From: Streptomyces sp. WMMB303
GTDB lineage: Bacteria > Actinomycetota > Actinomycetes > Streptomycetales > Streptomycetaceae
Reading direction: 5' to 3'
NCBI RefSeq assembly: GCF_029351045.1
Contig: NZ_JARKIN010000001.1
Coordinates: forward strand, 4,514,501-4,578,500
Length of the DNA: 64,000 bases
Numbering within the stretch: the stretch's first letter is position 1; every line of letters begins with the position of its first letter. Both the position numbers and the translations under genes were made by a program. The notes under the pieces are model-generated. The model was not told the origin of the DNA and searched no databases. It worked only from the letters and a program-made list of their open reading frames with translations. Below, piece by piece: positions 25,893 through 33,202 of the stretch.

Positions 25893-27167
25893 CTACTGAC
25901 AACTCCCATCCGTGAGGTCGACCAGCACCGACTGCACCTGTGCAAACGTCGCGGCGGCTCCCGGCCATTCCTGCGGATGCGGTCGCGCGGTCGCCCCGCT
26001 CGTCCCCGCGGCCACCGGCTCGCCCGCACCCCCGTCCTGCTCGGTGGGCCGCGCCGCACCGGGCAGGAGGTCCGTGGCCAGCCGCACCCGCAGCTCTCCC
26101 GGGTCGTCGCCGAAGCGGTGCCCGCCCCGTGCGCACGGGCCCAGCCGCCGCACCAGCTCGGCCTCCAGTCGTGCTGCGTCGGTGACACCCCGCGCGGCCA
26201 GGCGCGGCCGGAAGGGGTCGAGGTCCACGTACAGGTGGCGGCCCAGGTGCGGCGGGCGGCACACCGCACCCGTCGCGGTGACGGCCCGGTGCAGCGCGCG
26301 GGCCGACTCGCCACGCAACCGGGCCGCCTCGTCCCGTCGGGACAACAGCTCGGGAGGCTCCCGCAGGGTGGCGGCGGCCACCGCCGCGACCGGGCCGGGC
26401 AGCCCGGTGCCGAGTTCGGCCAGCAGGTGGTGCACACGTTCGCGGAACGTCCGACCGCGCTCCGTGGCGGCGAACCGGGCGATCCCCGGGAACGGTCTCG
26501 GGGGCGACTCTCCGTGGCGAGGGCCTGCCGGCGGCGCGTCGTCCATCGCGTCGAGTCCGGCGAGCACCACCACATGGTCGGCCCGGCCCGCCTCGGTGAG
26601 CATCTCGGCCGGGCTGACGACGACGGTGTCGTGCGGGTCGTGGGAGGTGTCGCGCCAGGTCTCGTCGCTGACAATCAGCAGTCCCTCGGTGACGGCGGCC
26701 TCGCACACCTCGTGCAGCAGCTCGGGCGGTGGGGCGGTGCCGGTGATGTCGTCGGCGACGGAGAGCACCAGCGTGTGCGGGACCTCTCCCGCCTCGCGGG
26801 ACCTGCGGACCGCCTCCAGCAGCGCGAACGGGTCCGGGATGCCGCCGCACTCCGCGGGCACCGGAACAGTGTGCACCCTCCGGCCCAGCTGTCGCGCCTG
26901 GGCCATGTGCCAGGAGGGACACGGATGCGGAAGCAGTACGCTGCCGGGCGCCCGCAGGCCCTCGCCGCCGCCCTCGGGCGCACCGGCCGCGGCCGCCAGC
27001 ACGGTGAGGAGCAGCAGCGGAGCGCCGGGGGCCACGGCGACCTGCGGAGGGTCGGTCGGCAGTCCGCGGCGGTGCCAGTACGCGCAGGCGGCCGCGCGGA
27101 CGGCGGCCACGGACGGGACGGCGAGCAGCTCGGCGCACCCTCCCCCGCTCTGGTCCGTGCGCCGCAT
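25893..27167 (-). CDS. Aminotransferase-fold protein lacking the catalytic lysine
   Basis: 424 aa from the ATG at 27167, preceded by GGAGG. The order of motifs follows class I/II PLP aminotransferases: LLLLTVLAAAAGAPEGGG, the substrate-loop region PHPCPSWHMAQARQLG, and LLIVSDETWRD in place of the usual DE-x-Y-x-D. The position where SxSK normally binds PLP reads VVLAGLDAMDDAP, with no lysine, and I find no lysine anywhere in the chain. An internal aldimine therefore cannot form. It may be a regulatory, scaffolding or product-binding relic that works with the MBL enzyme it is coupled to. Fold assignment is by eye. Confidence 0.65.
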   Translation of the reverse strand: MRRTDQSGGGCAELLAVPSVAAVRAAACAYWHRRGLPTDPPQVAVAPGAPLLLLTVLAAAAGAPEGGGEGLRAPGSVLLPHPCPSWHMAQARQLGRRVHTVPVPAECGGIPDPFALLEAVRRSREAGEVPHTLVLSVADDITGTAPPPELLHEVCEAAVTEGLLIVSDETWRDTSHDPHDTVVVSPAEMLTEAGRADHVVVLAGLDAMDDAPPAGPRHGESPPRPFPGIARFAATERGRTFRERVHHLLAELGTGLPGPVAAVAAATLREPPELLSRRDEAARLRGESARALHRAVTATGAVCRPPHLGRHLYVDLDPFRPRLAARGVTDAARLEAELVRRLGPCARGGHRFGDDPGELRVRLATDLLPGAARPTEQDGGAGEPVAAGTSGATARPHPQEWPGAAATFAQVQSVLVDLTDGSCQ

Positions 27168-27649
27168 CACGTGACCTCCGCCGCTTATCGGACAACCTTT
27201 CTTGCGTACACCTTCGCAGAAGGCGGTGGCACCGGCAGCGCCGACACGTACGGTTTCGCCGGACACGGCTCGGGCGGCGCGCCGGGCCGCGGGGTCGGGA
27301 CAGGGGCCACGGACCGGGACGGAGCCGACCGGCGCCGGGGCCGGATGGCGGCGGGCCGGACGACGGCGCCGGGAGCCGGACGTGCGGGCGATCCGGCCGG
27401 TACGGGTGAGAGCAGCGAGCGGCCGGCCCGGGCGGCACCCGTGCACGACGGTCCGGTAGTCGAAGCGCGCCGGGGAGTGGAAGCGCGCCCGGCGGTGGAA
27501 GCGTCGGTCGGGGCGACATCGATCCGGTCGGGCCCGGCTCCCGCCCGGTGCAGGGGTGTCGGCGGCGCGTCGGCGGGTACGCCGTTCTGTTCCACGGAGT
27601 GTGGGAGCACACGGCGCGGACGGGGCGACCCGGAGAAGAGGACAGGAAC
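27168..27649. other. Divergent intergenic region, no convincing gene
   Basis: 482 bp between the aminotransferase-like gene and the CBS gene, read in opposite directions. It contains an 18-bp repeat in triplicate (27459-27512). Open frames here are Pro/Ala/Arg-rich with no recognisable domain, so I do not call a gene. Promoters for both neighbours should be here. Confidence 0.5.
27459..27512. repeat. Three tandem 18-bp repeats
   Basis: Units at 27459-27476, 27477-27494 and 27495-27512 begin GTCGAAGCGCG, GTGGAAGCGCG and GTGGAAGCGTC. Units one and two differ at few positions; the third is more diverged. Not in a called gene. Confidence 0.6.
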
Positions 27650-28177
27650 ATGACGCGGTTGGTGCGAGACATCATGACGCCCGCGGCGACGACGGTGCGT
27701 CCTGACGCGTCCCTGGTGGAGGCCGCCCAGTTGATGCGCGCACAGGACATCGGGGACGTGCTGGTGGTGAAGGACAGCAGACTGCTCGGGCTGCTCACCG
27801 ATCGGGACATCACCCTGCGTGCGGTGGCCGACGCGGTGGACCCGCTGAGCGTGAACTGCCTCTCGGCCTGCACTCGCGACCCCGTGACCGTCTCGCCGGA
27901 CACGGAGCTGCGGACGGCGGTGGAACTGATGCGTACGCACGCGGTACGCAGACTGCCGGTAGTGGACGGCGGTCGGCCGGCCGGGATGGTCAGCATCGGC
28001 GACCTGGTGCGGGAGAGCGATCCGGAGTCGCTCCTGGCCCACATCAGCCGTGCCGTGCCGGACTCCGGACCGGAACCGGACGTCGGCGGGGCTGCGGACG
28101 AGGGCACCGGAGCACCTCGCGGTGCGGAGGTGAGGCCGCCCGCCGGGCACGAGGACAATCCGCCGCACGCCGGGTGA
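27650..28177 (+). CDS. CBS-domain protein
   Basis: 175 aa from the ATG at 27650. Two CBS motifs fill residues about 5-130: VRDIMTPAATTVRPDASLVEA ... LLGLLTDRDITLRAV, and CTRDPVTVSPDTELRTAVELM ... MVSIGDLVRESDP. The last 40 residues are low-complexity. Paired CBS domains bind adenine nucleotides and sense energy state. Stand-alone proteins of this size are common and often stress-linked in actinobacteria. Target unknown. Confidence 0.9.
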   Translation: MTRLVRDIMTPAATTVRPDASLVEAAQLMRAQDIGDVLVVKDSRLLGLLTDRDITLRAVADAVDPLSVNCLSACTRDPVTVSPDTELRTAVELMRTHAVRRLPVVDGGRPAGMVSIGDLVRESDPESLLAHISRAVPDSGPEPDVGGAADEGTGAPRGAEVRPPAGHEDNPPHAG

Positions 28178-28214
28178 GCGAGCCGCCGACCGTCCATATT
28201 GCGGAATATTCTTG

Positions 28215-28227
28215 CTCGCGTAGCGAG
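28215..28227. promoter_or_regulatory. Small palindrome CTCGC-GTA-GCGAG upstream of the methyltransferase gene
   Basis: 5-bp arms around GTA, placed between a possible -35 (TTGCTC, 28212-28217) and the -10 TACAGT. Its position would let a bound repressor block the promoter. Weak evidence. Confidence 0.3.
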
Positions 28228-28236
28228 ACAGCGGGC

Positions 28237-28242
28237 TACAGT
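28237..28242 (+). promoter_or_regulatory. -10 box TACAGT of a leaderless methyltransferase gene
   Basis: TACAGT ends 6 nt before the ATG at 28249; no ribosome site is present. A TTGCTC candidate -35 lies 19 nt upstream. Confidence 0.5.
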
Positions 28243-28248
28243 GCGCGC

Positions 28249-29058
28249 ATGGCACACGAGACCGCCGTGTACACCCACGGCCACCACGAGTCCGTCCTGC
28301 GCTCGCACAGGTGGCGCACCGCCGCCAACTCCGCCACCTACCTCCTCGACGAGCTGCGTCCGCACCACCGGGTCCTGGACATCGGCTGCGGACCCGGCAC
28401 CATCACGGCGGACCTGGCAGCGCGGGTGCCGCAGGGTTCGGTCACCGGCCTCGACGCGGCGTCCGGAATCCTGGACCAGGCTCGCGCCACCGCCCACGAA
28501 CGCGGGTTGACCAACACCGCCTTCACCACCGGCGACGTGCACGCGCTCGACTTCACGACCGGCGACTTCGACGTGGTGCACGCCCACCAGACGCTGCAGC
28601 ACGTGGGCGATCCGGTGGGCGCACTGCGCGAGATGCGCCGGGTGTGCGCGCCCGACGGAGTGGTGGCGGTCCGGGACGCGGACTACGGCGGCATGTTCTG
28701 GTACCCGCAGTCCCCCGGCATGGACGCCTGGCTGGACCTCTACCGGCGGGTCGCGCACGCCAACGGCGGCACCCCGGATGCCGGACGGCGGCTGCACGCA
28801 TGGGCCCGTGCGGCGGGCTTCAGCGACATCACCGTCACCACGAGCACCTGGTGCTTCAGCACGCCGGACGAACGTGCCTGGTGGAGCGGGCTGTGGGCCG
28901 ACCGCACCGTCGCCTCCGGCTACGCGGCACTCGCCGTCGACGGCGGCCTGGCCGACGAGGACGAACTGCGCGGGATCGCGGAGGCGTGGCGGACCTGGGG
29001 ACGGGAGGAGGACGGCTGGTTCACGGTGGTGCACGGCGAGATCCTCTGCCGCGCGTGA
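28249..29058 (+). CDS. Class I SAM-dependent methyltransferase
   Basis: 269 aa. Motif I is LDIGCGPGTITADLA (about residue 46), followed by VTGLDAASGILDQAR (acidic SAM-ribose contact) and DVVHAHQTLQHVGDP. This is the UbiE/Methyltransf_11 type that methylates small molecules, quinones or lipids. It is transcribed alone, apparently from a leaderless promoter, and no neighbour reveals the substrate. Confidence 0.88.
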   Translation: MAHETAVYTHGHHESVLRSHRWRTAANSATYLLDELRPHHRVLDIGCGPGTITADLAARVPQGSVTGLDAASGILDQARATAHERGLTNTAFTTGDVHALDFTTGDFDVVHAHQTLQHVGDPVGALREMRRVCAPDGVVAVRDADYGGMFWYPQSPGMDAWLDLYRRVAHANGGTPDAGRRLHAWARAAGFSDITVTTSTWCFSTPDERAWWSGLWADRTVASGYAALAVDGGLADEDELRGIAEAWRTWGREEDGWFTVVHGEILCRA

Positions 29059-29130
29059 GCGGCCGCGGCTGCGGCCGGCGGCAACTGCGCCTTCGCGCAC
29101 CGCGGTTCGGCGGGTCGGGCGGTCCCGTTC

Positions 29131-29136
29131 TAGGGT
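29131..29136 (+). promoter_or_regulatory. -10 box TAGGGT of a leaderless VOC gene
   Basis: TAGGGT ends 6 nt before the ATG at 29143, with no ribosome site between. Confidence 0.5.
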
Positions 29137-29142
29137 GGTGCC

Positions 29143-29505
29143 ATGGATATCCTGGGGACCTCGCTGCGTATCTGCGTCGACGATCTGGACGCGGCCGTGC
29201 CGGTGTACGAACGGCTGGCCAGTGCGGAGGCGATGCGCTTCCAGAACGGTCCCGTGGAGGTCGCGGCGGTCGGTCCCTTCTTCCTGATGAGCGGGCCCGA
29301 GGAGCATCTCAGCGTGCTCGCCAAGGTCAAGGCGACCCTCGCGGTGAAGGACGTGGACGACGCGCTGGCGGATCTGCACACCGTGGGGGCGCAGATCATC
29401 GCGGGACCCAAGGCCACCCCGATCGGCCGTAATCTGGTCGCCCGCCATCCGGACGGCAGCGTGTTCGAGTACGTGGACCGCAAGCAGGAAGCTGCCGAGC
29501 AGTAG
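29143..29505 (+). CDS. VOC family protein (glyoxalase fold)
   Basis: 120 aa. Shows the N-terminal GTSLRICVDDLDAAVPVYERL and the C-terminal ARHPDGSVFEYVDRK of one-domain VOC proteins, with VKDVDDALADLHTVGAQII between. It likely forms a dimer with a metal or ligand pocket. Unrelated in detail to the VOC protein at 18836-19204. Ends just before a bidirectional terminator shared with the DUF5107 gene. Substrate unknown. Confidence 0.83.
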   Translation: MDILGTSLRICVDDLDAAVPVYERLASAEAMRFQNGPVEVAAVGPFFLMSGPEEHLSVLAKVKATLAVKDVDDALADLHTVGAQIIAGPKATPIGRNLVARHPDGSVFEYVDRKQEAAEQ

Positions 29506-29511
29506 CAGCAC

Positions 29512-29546
29512 CGCGCTCCCGGTGCGGTTTTTCCACCGGGAGCGCG
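29512..29546. terminator. Bidirectional terminator between convergent genes
   Basis: Perfect 13-bp arms (29512-29524 and 29534-29546) with a 9-nt loop containing five T. It sits between the stops of the VOC gene (29505) and the DUF5107 gene (29576), which converge. Confidence 0.75.
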
Positions 29547-29575
29547 TGCGGCAGCCTCTCCCGCCCCTCCGGTCC

Positions 29576-31588
29576 CTACGGCCGCATCCGGAAGTCGTAC
29601 CGGGCCGGGAGCGGATCGGAGGTGAGCGCCGCCCAGGTGTCGCTCAGCACCTCCTCGCCCTCCCGGAGGTCCTCGACCTCGAAACCGGCCTCGAAGAGCG
29701 CACGGGCACCCGCGGTGTCGCCCTGCGCCAGCAGGACCCGGGCGCGCAGCAGTCGGCAGCGGCCACGCTCCTGCTGCTGCCGGGACAGGCTCGTCAGCAC
29801 CTGCTCGGCGTCCTGCGCCCGGTCCTGGGCCAGCAGCGCTTCCACCGCCTCCGCCACGAGAGCGGTGAGTGCCGCCTCGGCAAGCGGGTCGCTCGGGGCG
29901 AGCCGCCCGCGTGCGTCGTGCACGGCCGCCAGGCAGCGCTCCGCCGCACGGGCGTCGTTGCCCTCCTCCCGATCGGCGACGGCCAGGCAGCGCAACGCGA
30001 ACCAGCGCGCCCCCTGCTCGAGGGACCGCTCCCAACTGCGCACCGCCTGCGAGCGGTCACCGGCGTGCCACTGCGCGACGCCCAGGTGATAGTCCACCTC
30101 GCGCCGTGAGGCGGCGCCCGCCACCGCGGAGTTCGGATCCGCGTCGGCGGACTCCAGCAGCTCGCGCCACTCCGGTGCCACCAGCGTGGGCCCCGGCGGA
30201 AGATGGTCCGGACCGCCGGGCAGTGCGCCGGTGTGCAGCAGCGCGGTCCACGGCCGCTGCTCCTCGCCCAAGGTCTCCGGCGGGAACGGCGTACCGGGCA
30301 GGGTGAAACCGCCGCGCTCCACCTCCAACGCCCCCCAGCCCGAACCCGATGCCAGCCAGCCGTCGGCCGGCCCCCCTTCAGGGGCGACGTCCGCGCAGGG
30401 CCGCCAGGCCGCGTATGCCTCCTCCACCGCCCCGCGCGGCAGCGCGCGCTCGAGCCGCTCCTCGGTGTGCGCGCGGGCCGCGGCCCAGTCCGCGCCGTGC
30501 ACCGTTTCCGGATCGGTGCCGAGCGGACCGTACGCCTCCAGCCAGGCGAACTCGCCGCCCGCTTCCAGCGGCAGGTGTTCGAGCTGGGTGCGGGCCAGCC
30601 CCGCCTGGATCTCCACGTACCCGGGTGTGCCCGGCTCGGACAGCCACTCCTGCCAGCGCCTGCCGCCCGGTCCGGCACCCCAGACGAACAGCTTGCGGCC
30701 GCGCAGCAGGTCGGTCGAGGTCTGCACCAGGCCCTGCCCCGCCTCATCGAGGGCGGCGATCCACTTCCGCGAGCGTGCGGGTACCTCGTGGAAGTAGTCG
30801 GCGGGGAACCGACTGCCCAGCGGATAGGTCAGATCGACGCCCTCCCACTCGGGCACGGGTATCCGGCGCAGCGTGCGCTCGTAGGCGAAGTACCAGCTCT
30901 CCTCGGCCGGAGCGAGTACCCGCGTCCCCGGGGTCTCGGTCACCGCGATGTTGGACCACCAGTAGACCGGCACGGTGCGGTGGTGCGGGTTGCGGATCCT
31001 GGCACCGACGTAGAGGAAGTCCGACTCCTCCGGCAGCCACAGGTCGACCTGGAACGGGGTGTCCCGCAGCCGCTCCCACTCCCACAGCCGCACCATCGCA
31101 CCGTCTCCGCCGGGCGCGGGCACCCGGGCCGCGTGCAGGGGTGCGCAGGAGAGCGTCGTATGGCCGGTGGCGCCGATGTTCCACTCGACGCCCCCGGAGA
31201 ACCAGGCTCCGTTGAGGGCGAAGTCGGCGGGCTGGAAGACCGGGTTCGCATACAGCAGCTCCCGCCCGGTCGGCTTGTGGAACAGAGAGGCGAGGCGGCC
31301 GCCGAGGCCCGGGTGGACGGTGGCACGCAGTCGTGCGTTCTCCAGGACGATCGTCTCGAGCGCGGTCGGGGTACGCTGCCGCCCGTAGCCGTCCAGCACG
31401 CGGGTGGGCAGCACCGACCGCAGCGGGGCGTAGCCCACCTGGCGAGCCATCTCCGGCGGTAGCGCGGCGCGTTCGGGGCCGTCCAGGACATGGGCCTCGT
31501 CCCGCGGCAGCAGGGCGGGCAGCGGGTTCTCGGGACCGAGCGGCGCGGCGGGCAGGGTCCGGGTGCTGCGTCGTACGGTCGTGGCCAC
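29576..31588 (-). CDS. DUF5107 protein with C-terminal TPR repeats
   Basis: 670 aa from the GTG at 31588, preceded by GAGG. Residues about 60-350 form a DUF5107 domain, a galactose-mutarotase-like supersandwich (VHPGLGGRLASLFHKPTGREL, FSGGVEWNIGATGHTTL, WWSNIAVTETPGTRVL). Residues about 490-655 are helical TPR-like repeats (DYHLGVAQWHAGDRSQAVRSW, ALFEAGFEVEDLREGEEVL). DUF5107 genes often sit in sugar or glycan gene sets and may recognise a carbohydrate. No signal peptide. It is isolated here; function unknown. Confidence 0.85.
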   Translation of the reverse strand: MATTVRRSTRTLPAAPLGPENPLPALLPRDEAHVLDGPERAALPPEMARQVGYAPLRSVLPTRVLDGYGRQRTPTALETIVLENARLRATVHPGLGGRLASLFHKPTGRELLYANPVFQPADFALNGAWFSGGVEWNIGATGHTTLSCAPLHAARVPAPGGDGAMVRLWEWERLRDTPFQVDLWLPEESDFLYVGARIRNPHHRTVPVYWWSNIAVTETPGTRVLAPAEESWYFAYERTLRRIPVPEWEGVDLTYPLGSRFPADYFHEVPARSRKWIAALDEAGQGLVQTSTDLLRGRKLFVWGAGPGGRRWQEWLSEPGTPGYVEIQAGLARTQLEHLPLEAGGEFAWLEAYGPLGTDPETVHGADWAAARAHTEERLERALPRGAVEEAYAAWRPCADVAPEGGPADGWLASGSGWGALEVERGGFTLPGTPFPPETLGEEQRPWTALLHTGALPGGPDHLPPGPTLVAPEWRELLESADADPNSAVAGAASRREVDYHLGVAQWHAGDRSQAVRSWERSLEQGARWFALRCLAVADREEGNDARAAERCLAAVHDARGRLAPSDPLAEAALTALVAEAVEALLAQDRAQDAEQVLTSLSRQQQERGRCRLLRARVLLAQGDTAGARALFEAGFEVEDLREGEEVLSDTWAALTSDPLPARYDFRMRP

Positions 31589-31711
31589 GGCAACCTCGCT
31601 TCTTCCATACCTCCACGGGCGCCGCCGCCTGACCGGGACCCCCCGATGACCATGGAACACGCTCCGTCGGCCACACGCCAGATCCCTTCCGCCGGCGGCA
31701 CCGCGCCGCGC

Positions 31712-31845
31712 TCATGAGGGCCCGAAGCAGTCCCGGGGTGTGGTGCCGAGTGCGCGGCGGAACATGGCGGTGAAGGCGCTGGGGGTGGCACAGCCGACGG
31801 CACCCGCCACCGCGGTGACGGGGGTGCCCCGCACGGAGCGAGCGC
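31712..31845 (-). pseudogene. C-terminal fragment of an AraC-type regulator
   Basis: About 40 codons match the last helix-turn-helix of AraC/XylS regulators: TPVTAVAGAVGCATPSAFTA followed by FRRALGTTPRD. The rest of the regulator is absent; upstream DNA is the end of the phosphopantetheinyl transferase gene, so the junction near 31845 is a deletion or replacement point. There is no start codon or ribosome site for it as a gene. Non-functional. Confidence 0.65.
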
Positions 31846-32538
31846 TCACCCGGCCTCGTGCGCGGTGATCTGCCGCAGCGCGCTCGCGGCCGCGTAGCCG
31901 GGCGGCGCCGGAAGATCCGCGAGCCGCCACCCCGGCACCGGGGCCGGATCCTCCAGCGCGCTGACGTAGGTGATCGAGGGGTCCTCACCCAGCCCCGTCC
32001 CGGTGCCCTTCAGATACGCCTCCTTCCGGGTCCAGCAGCGCGCGAACACGGACGGCAGCGCCGCGGTGTCCGCAACCGCCGCCAGTTCGGCCTGCTCCCG
32101 GGGGTGCAGGGCGGTCATCGTCTCGCGCGCCGTCCCGGCGGTGGGGAACTCCTCGACGTCCACCCCGACAGGCACGGCCGCGAAGGCCAGCAGCACCACG
32201 TCCCCCGCGTGCGAGAGGGAGAAGTGCACCGGGTTGCCGGGGACGATCGGCCGCCCGTGCGGGCCCTCGCACACGGGGCAGTCCGCACGGGCCAACCGCA
32301 CCTGCGCCGGGTCCCGACCGAGCAGCGCGCCCAACTCCCTGCGCAGCGCGAGGTGGGCGACGAGGTAGCGGTCACGGTCCGCGGGCCGGACGAAGGCTGC
32401 GGCCCGCTCCCGCTCCGCCTCGGACAGCGGCGCGAGCGCACCGGGAACCCTGGTCGCGGCGGCCTGCTCCGAGACCCGGAGCACGTGAACGGCCGGGGAG
32501 CTGGCGGGACCATCGATACCGGGTGCGACGCTCGTCAT
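31846..32538 (-). CDS. 4'-phosphopantetheinyl transferase (Sfp type)
   Basis: 230 aa, normal Sfp length. Both family motifs are present: VGVDVEEF (GxDxE, Mg ligands) and FARCWTRKEAYLKGTGTGL (WxxKEA). It loads the phosphopantetheine arm from CoA onto carrier domains of fatty-acid, polyketide or peptide synthases. No carrier-domain gene lies in the window, so it probably serves clusters elsewhere. The gene appears leaderless and may have been inserted over an AraC gene, whose end remains downstream. Confidence 0.92.
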   Translation of the reverse strand: MTSVAPGIDGPASSPAVHVLRVSEQAAATRVPGALAPLSEAERERAAAFVRPADRDRYLVAHLALRRELGALLGRDPAQVRLARADCPVCEGPHGRPIVPGNPVHFSLSHAGDVVLLAFAAVPVGVDVEEFPTAGTARETMTALHPREQAELAAVADTAALPSVFARCWTRKEAYLKGTGTGLGEDPSITYVSALEDPAPVPGWRLADLPAPPGYAAASALRQITAHEAG

Positions 32539-32544
32539 GCCGTG

Positions 32545-32550
32545 ACCGTA
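32545..32550 (-). promoter_or_regulatory. -10 box TACGGT of the leaderless phosphopantetheinyl transferase gene
   Basis: On the minus strand TACGGT ends 6 nt before the ATG at 32538; no ribosome site is seen. Confidence 0.5.
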
Positions 32551-32668
32551 CCCGAACAGACGAGTGTGGCGCTGCTCCTTCGAGCTACCGAAACCCCGCC
32601 CCGGCAGCGATAACGGCCGACAGGCGGGCGGGTGCGGGCACAACTCCGCAATCCGCTCGGGAACAGCG

Positions 32669-33202
32669 CTACTCCCCTGTTCCGCCGCCCGCCAGCTCCA
32701 CCACCACGTCGAGCTGCCCGACGTGGCGCGCGTACTCCTGGAGCAGGTGGAAGAGGATCCAGGCGAGCGTGGGTGCCTCCGCCTCGGTGGGAAAGCGGCC
32801 GCCGGCCGCCGCGCGCCGGTCGAGTTGCCCGCCGGCCGTGATCTGCCGGGAACGGTCGCACTGCGCCGAGTACGCCTCCAGCACCTCCTGGGTACTCGTC
32901 CCCTCGGGCACCTGCCAGCGGCCCGCGGCTTCGCCCGTGCCGTTGTCGCCCCAGGGGTGGGGTACCGGCTCGGCCATGAAGCCCCAGTTCAGCCAGCGCT
33001 GTTCAACGTGCTGGAGGTGCCGGACCAGCTCCAGCGGTGTCCAGCCCGAGGGGAGGCGGGCGGCGCGCAGCTCCTCCTCCGAGAGCTCGGCGGCCTTGCG
33101 GAGCAAGGTGCCGCGGTAGTAGTCGAGATACCCCTCCAGCAGGCCGTGTGGGTCGGCCAAAGTGGGGGTTGGTTCTCCTGCGGGCAGCGGCGGAATGCTC
33201 AT
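32669..33202 (-). CDS. DinB family protein (DUF664)
   Basis: 177 aa four-helix-bundle protein of the DinB/DUF664 family. Metal-ligand histidines are visible in LVRHLQHVEQRWLNW and LLQEYARHVGQLDVV. Some family members are mycothiol-dependent transferases. It overlaps the stop of the S9 peptidase gene by 4 bp and is the last gene of the peptidase operon. Its relation to peptide breakdown is unclear; a thiol-linked detoxification step is possible. Confidence 0.85.
   Translation of the reverse strand: MSIPPLPAGEPTPTLADPHGLLEGYLDYYRGTLLRKAAELSEEELRAARLPSGWTPLELVRHLQHVEQRWLNWGFMAEPVPHPWGDNGTGEAAGRWQVPEGTSTQEVLEAYSAQCDRSRQITAGGQLDRRAAAGGRFPTEAEAPTLAWILFHLLQEYARHVGQLDVVVELAGGGTGE

Noticed and set aside
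25324-29511. A 1395-codon minus-strand open frame
   Set aside because: It spans coding regions on both strands and contains no recognisable domain; a shadow of codon bias.
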